From: Gymnopus androsaceus JB14
Taxonomy: Eukaryota; Basidiomycota; Agaricomycetes; Agaricales; Omphalotaceae
DNA: 64,000 nucleotides
Assembly (NCBI GenBank): GCA_009733575.1
Contig: ML769392.1
Location: forward strand, 372,001-436,000
Direction: 5' to 3'
Made by a program: the position numbers and the translations under genes. Under the pieces are notes generated by a model, which saw nothing but the letters and a program-made list of their open reading frames with translations, was not told the DNA's origin and searched no databases. Every line of letters starts with the position of its first letter. Within the stretch, counting starts at the first letter, position 1. This document shows positions 55,348 through 64,000 of this stretch, one piece after another.

Positions 55348-58300
55348 TTATAAATTTGTTCGTCGTACATGACATACAGTGATAAAAGGGCTGTCGTCCA
55401 GCGGCGGCTCTTGTAGGTATCGGTGGCGTACTCGCTCCAACGCATTTGGCAAGGATTCGAGCACCTCAGTCTCGATCTGCCAGGCCCCAAGAGCATAAGT
55501 ACCTGGTCTGCCAATCCAAGCTGCCGCAGAAAAGGATATATATTGTGTTGGTTCGAGAGTGGCGCGATATGTGAGGCGACCACCATAAACTGCGGGTTGA
55601 ACATTGCTGTGTACAAGTTTAAGTTGTTGCTCGAATGCAAAAGACAACACTTACCCCCAAGATGAATTTGCGGCTTCGCGGTTTAATTTTAAGGTAAAGC
55701 GTGATTTCAGCGTCGTTGAGTAATTCCTGACTGTAAGATTTACACGCGCGCGACAAGGCCTATTACTATGGTCAGACAATGCTTGATCTGAATTAATTTC
55801 ACTGACCCTTTGGTAAAGTCATGGTTGAGATTATTCGACGCATGAACGGTGACATGTAGAGGATTCATTTCCATATTCCATTCGCTATTCCGAATGGCTT
55901 GAACAACTTCCTCCTTCTCCCGTTGAGTCTCCGCATACATACTTCGGCCGACCTTGGCATTTTCTGCTGCTTCTACAATGTCACGCAGAGGTGAATGCAT
56001 TGCTCCGAGATTCAAACCAGAAACAAATAGATTTCCGGAACGGTTCTCTGAGGGAATCTCCCAGAAGACAAGCACATCCAAGGCGGCTGGATTAAAGAGC
56101 GGAAAGATGTGAGGGTGTGTATGAGGTGGGATGTAGGGGTGCGAGGAGAGAATAGACGCTGTTGCCGCATGTCGTTTCCCACTGTGGATGAATTTCTGGA
56201 TTTTAGAATCATTCAAAGGTGTTGAGCTTGATGCCTATTGCGTACATGAGCACCGAGTGATTTCCGCAAAGGATAGAGGGTTACCTGAATAACATGGCTA
56301 TAGCATAAATCCAAGGGAGGCGGTTGCGACTGATCCAAGACTTTTCCGCGGACTACATCTCCGAGTCGGTTCAGAACGTAGTCGATGGTCTCTATACAGC
56401 CTGAAGAATCACTCCAGGGATTTACACCTTGAATGAAACGAGATGACTGCAACGGATACATGGGACCTCTGGATAAACGTTAACATTCTTGCCTCTACTA
56501 ACGAGAGCGAACGACTCACAATTTCCCATTGATTGAAGAATTACATTTCCAACTGGGGCTTATAGTTGATATTTGGGTGATCTGTATAGAGGAGTTGGAA
56601 ACATTTTGCAACTCAAGATCCAGCAAGAACATTTCTTCGATGTTGGAAGGGGTGGCGGAAGAGGAGATTCTAAGCGAAGGTCGTACTTCGCACGTTTGAA
56701 CTTTTCGTACTTGTTTCAAAGGTGCTTCTTTATTCTGTGAGACAAGATCGTTATTGCTGGGAACTGTACCGATATAAAAGTCACATACCTCTCTATACAA
56801 CAGGAGAAGATGCACTTCCCTCTGGCCGAGATCTAGGGCATGTAAAGTCAAAGGAACCTCAAGGGACTCTCCGGGCGCAAGTATAGACGAAGCTCCCAGT
56901 GAAATACTGAATGGCTCTTGGGGGTTTAAAGAGTTTTGCGAGTGTATGGTATAGGTATCGGACGTATCGTCTGTAATTGATCGTCAGATACTAATAGAAA
57001 GCAGTTAGAGATAATGAGTCTCACCGGTTGGAGTGGTTTCCTTTTCCCTTTCATTCAACCACACATTTTCCGAACCCACAACCAGCCACAATTCCCCAAT
57101 TGATTCCACGCCGGTATTAGATAACCACATCGTTAGGGAGGTAACTTCCCCTTGATTCACAACTATCTGCCTATCGTCCACGAAATTCGCCTGCAATCGG
57201 CAGCCCGCTTCTGCAACGGCTACCTTCATAAAGATATCTGGAGCATACGCTTGTGTCTGACGTTGGGCTGGAGTGTTATGTAGACGATTTCCACGGACTG
57301 CAAGAGACTCGGTCGTTGGAAGGAGAGATAGGAAATTGTACGTGGCGTGGGTGATTGTTAATGAAGCAGGACGAGCCGCCTTGACTGATATTGGGATCTA
57401 CGATGAATTAGTCGTGTATTTGACAAGGGCAGGGTTGCACGCACAGTCCGAGTCTCTTTAGCACCAATGGTAACATTACCGACAGCCTCTACCTCAACAA
57501 AAGATTTTGAGGAGGAAGGATCATCCCCGCTGGATTCCTGAATCGCGATCGTCAGATCAGTTAGAGTAATGTCTACATCCAGAGGATTTTTGAGAGCAAG
57601 GTCAATCCAAAACGGTTCTGCGAAACGAGAAATTTAGAACAACGCTTAGAGTCTCGACAAGAATGTAAAAATTACCGTGAACATATGCTTTACTGGCAGT
57701 TGCAAAGCGAGAATTTATTTCCTGCGACTTGCTAAATTTATTCCATGCCTCCTCCCGCTTCTCCCATTCTGAAGGTTCGCCTTCATTATCGTTACTGGAA
57801 TATCGAAGTCGGGTTTGACGAGGGAGACAGAAATTGAAAGGTAATGTAAGGTCATTCAGTTCCTCTACATTTGAGGAGGTGGCACGCATGTGCTGAAAAC
57901 AATATCAGCCCATATAGCTTATTTCAAAATCAGACTCGCTCACCTCAAAAGCAATTCTAAAATCTTCGAGATAGACCTCGTCAGTTCTGTTCTCATCTTC
58001 ACTAGTGCCTGCAATAGCCGATATAGAAGTCGATAATGCAGATCCTTTAAGTAGACCCAGAAAGATCTTGACTGCCTCCTTGACATGCCCAGTAGTGTAG
58101 AGTAATCGCCCTGCAAAAGTGGTAAAAATTCATCTGTACAGTGCATCGGGTAGAGACAAGCACCTAGTGGGTGTTCAATTCCTGACATGATCGCGTCGAA
58201 TTCTTGCGACCCAGAAATCAGTTTCCCTTCTGCATCCCAGAAGGACGGGGATAGTTCCTTCTTTGGTCGATTTTCGTAGAGATCATGGGCTCTACGGAGA

Positions 58301-60195
58301 AAGTACATCGTCAAAGGTTTCTATAAAATACCATCAGTATCCCTTTGGAGCAGGCGGAGAACACGTACAATACCGCACTTCTCCAGTCTATTGGCCGCCG
58401 AAAGATACCAAAGCGCCGCACGTCGTAGTGCCTGCTTTTTCGAACTTATAAACGCTGCTTGTGCCAGTAATAAGGCTGAAGGTGGTTCTTCTGCCTTGAT
58501 AAAATGTCAGTAAAGCTGTTTGAATAATGAACGAGGACATACGCTTCCTGCAGCCCAGACCAGCCAGCGTTCCCCTCCGAGTAATTCGCTGGCGAAATCG
58601 GAAGGGTCGATACCAATTTCCCACCGCACTGCACACAGCAAGGCGCGCAACTGCACTTGGGCAAGAGGCGCGTTTGTCTGAGAGAACATGCTGTTCAATG
58701 CGTTGGAGACGTGTAGGGATATTGCCGGTGACGGTGATAACAGCAGAGGTAGTATGTCCTATCAAACAAACGATAAATATGTTCATGAGCAAGAGGTAGA
58801 GACAATACATACAGAGCCTCCCTTTCCCTCTTTGGACAACGACTCCCATACAGTCACTGCCAGTTTAAAATCGCCCAAAATAGTCGCATACTCTGCCAAC
58901 CGACGTTGTTGTGGAGGTGGTCCACCGGTGGGTGGTGGTTGAGCAACTGTACCATTGTACGTAGAGGACCGAGAAGGAGTGGAGCGATGGCCAGGTGGAG
59001 GTGTGGGTGAAGGCGAGGGAGTATTTCCAAACAGACGACGAGTTGACGAGAACAGTCTAGAAGGAAGTCGACGAGTTGCTACAAACTAGGATTGCGAGTT
59101 GAGATATTAGCAGTAAGAGATTGGAATGAACCTTACGTTTTCGTTCCAATCCAGCACGCATTTTTCCATCCAAGGTATCAGACTCATGACCAGGAATTCG
59201 CGCGTGAACTTTGCTGTTTGTTGAATATCCTTTTCATTCATCCGAAGAGTGTTCATACCAGTCGGAGCGCCATTGCGAGCAGAAGAGTCCAAAGACTTGG
59301 CAGGAATCTCCGGAGAGTCATCGCCTGCTAAAGGAAGACGTGGTTTTGCAGTAGGAACCGGAACTGGGGCAGGGGGAGGATTGGGCATGTCTAAAGGAAG
59401 CAGATAGCTATGTAGACCATATTGCTTCTTTACAGCGTTGAATAAAGCGCCAGCTCTACGGACAAGGTTCAGACAAAGATAACAAAAATAAGACCAAATA
59501 CACACTCTTCATCGGACAAGGTAGAGTCTTTGGGGTGTACTATGAGTGTGTAGCGGAGGTACGTCGGGTCAACCCAGGATGGAAGCTCAATTGCTCGAGA
59601 ATGTAAATTGGATATGGCCTGTAATGGATTGGAGGTATTTGTAGATACAGCCAATATAACTGAAGAAGAAGTTAAACAAGGAAAGAAAGTAGAAATACGG
59701 CAAGACGAACTTGCAGCTGGATGATTCCACGTTTCGGCTTGGGAAGGAACGCAATCTCCTTCTATACATCGTTTGAGCTCTTCCCACCACGGAAGCCGTG
59801 CAGGCTGCTTGCCAGCCATTTTATCTAAGTCTTCAATCCATTGCGCACAGCGACTATTAATTCTAGAGCTAATCCAATCTACGGTCCTCGTCGCACGCTG
59901 CTCTTCATCTTCGCGACACGAAGCCTCGATGTCGGATAGGTCAGAGAATCTTAGAGAAAAGGCCTTGTGAGGAACGGATGCGAGGGAAGTCGTACGTGTT
60001 GTCACTGAGAGCCTTGGATCAGTAAAGCGAGCAAGACACTAATCATCAGAGCTGACCTTGCGGAAGAGGAGAGAACGACTGAAATATATCCGACAATTGA
60101 GGTAGAGACGCCGCGGTCAACAGTTCCTTGAGATCTGGCGAAGATAGAATACATATATGAGGACTCAGAGAGGTAGGCAATGGCCGACCAGCCAT
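55348..60195 (-). CDS. TRS85: TRAPP III-specific subunit TRAPPC8 / Trs85
   Basis: Large subunit that directs the TRAPP guanine-exchange complex for Ypt1/Rab1 to pre-autophagosomal and early Golgi membranes. Start MAGRPLPTSLSPHI at 60195; then LKELLTAASLPQLSDIFQSF, SVPHKAFSLRFSDLSDIEAS, WWEELKRCIEGDCVPSQAET, FTREFLVMSLIPWMEKCVLD, RRLPSRLFSSTRRLFGNTPS (family signature with short inserts) and RRLAEYATILGDFKLAVTVW. Middle and C-terminal beta-sandwich parts follow in many short exons (LPFNFCLPRQTRLRYSS, VSSSTPLNDSKIQKFIHSGK-like). The end is LTYRATLEPTQYISFSAAAW, IGRPGTYALGAWQIETEV and a stop at 55348. More than fifteen introns; I did not resolve every one, so frame defects may remain. Confidence 0.85.
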
Positions 60196-60332
60196 GGTAA
60201 AGGAAAAGACGCGTTACGAAATCCCACGTTCTGTCATAAATGTGTATGTATAGGTGATATCCGACGCAAAATGTACAATTGTGTTTGCTTAAATCCAAAC
60301 TACTGAAAAAAATGAAAAGATGAAAAACGAAT

Positions 60333-61972
60333 CTACTGCTGCACCTCGAGCTCTTGCTTCTTCAACACCAAGTCCGTACCAGTGACGCGCTTCCAGACAT
60401 CTTGCACATCTTCCACCACCGTCTCAAAGTGAGAAGTTGCATCATAAGAGCGGGTGATGAACACATTGTCGTCCTGGCCAGTGGTAGTTGGCGTGTATAC
60501 CGGCGAAATGGAGACAAATCTAAGGAAAAATGAGCATTGCACAGAACAGCAAGAGTGAAGGACTGACTTGTCATGGATAGGTCCCAGAAGCTTAAGACCA
60601 GGCGCAATCTCAAGCTCAGGTTTGTCAGTCTCCACAATCGTCGACACAATGGCAATATGAATGCCTTTTGCGCAGACATTGTGGGTCGAGGACACCATCG
60701 CAATATAGATATCTATCGGGTATTTAGCACGGTGAAATCGAGAGAACACAAGGCTTACCGTTCCTACGTCCGACCTGATTCTGGGGAATGATAATCTGGC
60801 AACTATCGGAATCATCGGTCTCAGGAATAGGATGTTTCAGCACGCAGATGGCGCGGACGACTTTGCCTTCTTCCACAACTCGTACTTTGCCCTCAGCCTG
60901 CTTGCCAGCACCAAAGTAACTTGGATCACCAATGACCTGTTTGGCCTTGACAGTCTCACCACCGCTTCGGACACCCACGAATTTACCTTGCGCATCGGTC
61001 ACAATTTCATCGATGGACTTGTCGAGCATGTATGTACCACCGTAGATGGCACTCAGCCGAGCGAACGACTGTGGAAGTTCTCCAAGGCCATAGAGAGGAT
61101 AGATGTAAGGTGATTTGCCATAACGAGCCATGGATGAGGTATAAAGCACAATTCGAGTGTAGGTTGCCCGGGCGGGTTTCGTGATATAGCTACACACTGA
61201 TCAGTCTCTGAAGTTCATTCCAAAGATTTACACATACTCATCGTCGAGGTAGAGAGCCATGGCATGTCCAATGAAATCCTGAGTGCCGGGTTCTAAACCA
61301 AACTTCTCATAAACGGTCTTCATGCTATCCTTGTCGAGATCGACACCTGAGGATACTTGTCAAGACTCTTTTATGTTTGTAAAGGAATGAAGCGCACCTT
61401 GATGAGTAGCGGGGTCCTCGTCCTTCCAGTTCTGAAGGAACTCGAAGAATTTCTTTGCCCGTCTCTTCTCGAACAGACCCATCAAAGGACTCTTGACTGC
61501 TTCCATTTCAGTGCTCGGAACCTTGGAGATTCTCCCATCGCGATACACGAAACTTCCGGCGATCTGCTTGAACTCAAGATAGCGAGTGACATCGGTGTGG
61601 ACAAGGATCTGCGTGAGCTCTCCGGATGCGATAATGAATTTTGGGACAAGGTCAACAGCGTAGTCTCGGTCACGGCCGAGTTCAGAAGGTGGCTCTTGTC
61701 CAGGACGGAACTGGCGATAGAGCTAAGCAAGGTTCTGGTTAGCCCTGATCATCAATGACAGTGTACGAAGTACCTGAGTCAAATTCAAACTAGCACTTTC
61801 GCCACCATAGTAATCGTTCCTATCCATGTGAAGGACTTTCTTGCCTTCTTTCGATAGCAAACCAGACAGAATACATTCAGTCAGGCCAGTCCCGAGAACG
61901 ATGACCTGCAACATATTAATATCGCCAAAATGCCAGCAAAGCCTGTGTTCGTACATCGTATTCTTCATCCAT
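60333..61972 (-). CDS. GDI1: Rab GDP-dissociation inhibitor
   Basis: Extracts prenylated GDP-bound Rab proteins from membranes and recycles them. Exon 1 is MDEEYD, spliced over a ~50-nt intron to [39 protein letters not shown] (Rab-binding platform). Later [90 protein letters not shown] junction, [57 protein letters not shown] terminus [22 protein letters not shown] then KKQELEVQQ. Full length for the family (~445 residues). It starts 3' of TRS85's strand neighbour with 137 nt between TRS85 start and GDI stop. Confidence 0.94.
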
Positions 61973-62245
61973 CGTATTAGCTGCTCAGACCAAAAGATTC
62001 TCGAGTAGAAAAAAAGTGAGGTGCGGTCGTGGCAGGTCGTAGTAGTGAAGAAGGTTGGTTACCGCCAAAGCTCCCTCTTTATCGATCCAGACACGTGCCA
62101 AGGTATTGAAATATTCAATAGAGGGGGAAAAAGCTATGTACTACATATTTATTTCTCAATATAGCGCGATACTGTATCATAGTTATGTATGGAGAATACG
62201 AATAAAAGGTAGTACAGTATGTTTCTAGAAGTATTGCACAAAAAA

Positions 62246-64000
62246 TCATTCATTTTTGCCCATCTTTGGCCGACTTCCAGTATCGCTGTCCTGATCGTCG
62301 GGTACAAATTTGCGTTTGGCCTTTGGCGGACCACTGGCGTCTGGCGATGAGGCCCATGCGAGGTTCGCGTGTTCGGACGATTCGCGTTTTGGCGAAATGC
62401 CTCTTGCTGCTCCAGCCTTCTTAATTTTCTTGGCGAGTGCAAGTATATCTAGAATGAATACCAGCATGAGCATTTACGGATGAAGAACGGCGCGCAGGCG
62501 AACCTCGTTCATTTTTCCTGTAGTACTCGGCCCACGACTTTGCCGATCGTTGTGGATGCTGAATATTGAGTGAGCATGAGCACGAAGCAAGAACGGAAAA
62601 CAAAACTTACGCGCAGACCCCAAGGCGCCCATTTTTTCCCAAATGGTGCTGATACAAAGTCGTCGAAACTTGCTACATACCGTGAGGTCAAAGCTAGATC
62701 CGCATCCGTAAAAGCACCACCCGCGTGCCCCATTGCACTCTCGTCGAAAGAAGGCAAGGTGAAGTTGTTATGACCATCACCATGGTCATCATCGCCTTCC
62801 GCGTCTTGATCCTCTTCCTCAGAGCTAGATTCGGCCTTGTATTTTGGTTGGCGACGACTGGGAGGCTCTATCTCTTCCTCCTCTGTCAGGGAGCTCTCAT
62901 CGTCAGTATCTTCGTCCTCGGCTTCCTCTCCATACGCAGCCGCCAGTATTTTATCTGGATGGTTATCTATTAGTACCAAGATTAGGTGCCTCCGTATAAT
63001 ATAATTTTACCTGGTAGATCATGATTGTTAGACCAATAAGAAAACCACGATTGAAGGCTATGGTGTGGCGCCTGCCATCGGGCGTTAACTGGATTCTCAA
63101 AACACGGTGTCATGACTTACTTTTTCTGCAAGTTGATCACATAAAGCGTTGCGCGTCAAGCTTGGATCACACTTTAACCGCCACGAAATAAACTTGATGA
63201 AGAACTCCTTGTCTTCATCGGTGAACTTGTTCCCTCTACCTTTATGAGGTACGATTTTCGTAGGAGGACTCGGTGAACGAGAAGGAGGATCGGGGATTTT
63301 GATTTCGGCATTCGGAGGCGGTAAGCGACTATTGTATGAAGCGGTGTGCGTTGTCAGGCTATTAATCGTTGATCGTCGACCATTTTTACTGGGGAATAAT
63401 GGACTGGATGAATTTGGAAAGGAAGACCTAGACGCGGAAGCCTTCATAGGCCGGCTTGAGCTGTTGCGCTTGCGAGCCTCAGCTGGGGACGAGGGAGGTG
63501 AAGGCTCGGGGTGAAACGAGTCCAAGGTTGGCTTTTTGGCTGCTTTGATAATAGATGGCTTGTCTTTCAGCGCCTGTGAAACAAGAGCATCAATGCGGTC
63601 CCGGTGCTCAAGGTAGAAATCCTTCCAAAGGCTGGCAGAATGTCCATTTCTCTATGAAAACAATAAGTCAGTATCAAATCACCTATAAGGAGAGCCAAGT
63701 ACATGCCCCGTGCATTTTGTTCATTGCATTCCGGTAATTTTCTTTTCGAGTAGTGGCGTCCACCAATGTATCGATAAGCAGCCTTTCGTCATGTTCACCA
63801 GCCACTGGAGACTGGCTTAAAGCTACATTGAATGACAAAAAGTTCTAATTGACGATGATAACAAGGCTTACCTAGAGCGTCGTTTAACATCTGTGGAAAC
63901 ATGGGCATGTTGAACGCAGGGATGTTCATGTTCATGTTCATTGGCATATTGTGCATGCCATTCATAACAGCGTTCATGCCATTTTGCATAAACTGAGACT
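62246..64000 (-). CDS. Rap1-type Myb domain protein (5' end outside the window)
   Basis: Putative DNA- or telomere-associated nuclear protein; the 5' part is cut by the right edge. Visible from the N-terminal side: a Met/Asn-rich stretch (MNGMHNMPMNMNMNIPAF), RNGHSASLWKDFYLEHRDRI, a Ser/Pro-rich linker with two basic patches, then KGRGNKFTDEDKEFFIKFIS, WRLKCDPSLTRNALCDQLAE, the helices of a Rap1-like Myb domain. An acidic tract follows (DEDTDDESSLTEEEEIEPP, SSEEEDQDAEGDDDHGDGH), then FTDADLALTSRYVASFDDF, PFGKKWAPWG and HPQRSAKSWAEYYRKNE, which looks like a second Myb-type region. Ends KRKFVPDDQDSDTGSRPKMG. About five introns. Role at telomeres is inferred only from the domain. Confidence 0.7.

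Noticed and set aside
1..64000. tRNA, rRNA, CRISPR, retrotransposon or virus-like genes
   Set aside because: I looked for conserved tRNA T-loop motifs, reverse transcriptase/integrase motifs, transposase DDE motifs and regular repeats in the gene-free stretches and found none by eye. A tRNAscan or Infernal search would be decisive.

Overview
This window comes from a fungal nuclear genome, most likely an agaricomycete (basidiomycete). The signs are dense protein-coding genes on both strands with short spacers, many GT-AG introns of about 47-75 nt, one likely GC-AG intron, and a gene set typical of basidiomycetes: a fungal seven-helix receptor, a Bfa1/Byr4 GAP subunit, NRDE2, Sec39, a Trs85-type TRAPP subunit, UreD and a YHM2 carrier. 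I see no prokaryotic operon, virus, CRISPR array, rRNA or tRNA.

Layout. 1-8 kb: a G-protein-coupled receptor cut by the left edge (-), an unresolved coding-like stretch, a PP2C phosphatase (+), a YwrD-like gamma-glutamyltransferase (-), prefoldin subunit 6 (+) and mitochondrial ribosomal protein uS17m (-). 8-18 kb: a DHA1-type drug transporter (-), the WD-repeat protein WRAP73 (+), a membrane-anchored alpha/beta hydrolase (-) and a TMEM135-like protein (-). 18-31 kb: a mitochondrial m-AAA protease (+), an allantoate-type anion permease and urease accessory protein UreD (both -), Bfa1/Byr4 (-) and NRDE2 (-). 31-42 kb: NIP7 (+), a poorly organised 3.2 kb stretch with relic-like exons and repeats, SEC39 (+), an uncharacterised Ser/Pro-rich coiled-coil protein (-) and CGR1 (+). 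42-64 kb: VPS18 (-), an SHB17-like sugar bisphosphatase (+), a long Ala/Glu-rich coiled-coil protein (+), the YHM2 carrier (+), an Mpv17-family protein (+), TRAPPC8/Trs85 (-), Rab GDI (-) and a Rap1-type Myb protein cut by the right edge (-).

The genes are mostly unlinked housekeeping functions. Membrane traffic is over-represented (SEC39, VPS18, TRS85, GDI), as are mitochondrial functions (m-AAA protease, uS17m, YHM2, probably Mpv17 and the PP2C). The only plausible metabolic pairing is UreD beside an ureide/allantoate-type permease, both nitrogen-salvage functions.

The most interesting observations are about gene structure. In the alpha/beta hydrolase a coding segment is tandemly duplicated so that either copy can be removed as a ~50-nt intron, giving two in-frame isoforms; the same protein has Gln where the catalytic His is expected. 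The YHM2 gene appears to need two consecutive 3-nt exons, and the SHB17-like gene a 7-nt exon. At least seven otherwise well conserved genes contain one-base frame shifts, mostly of the +1 kind. Assembly or base-call error is the simplest explanation, but the bias deserves a check.
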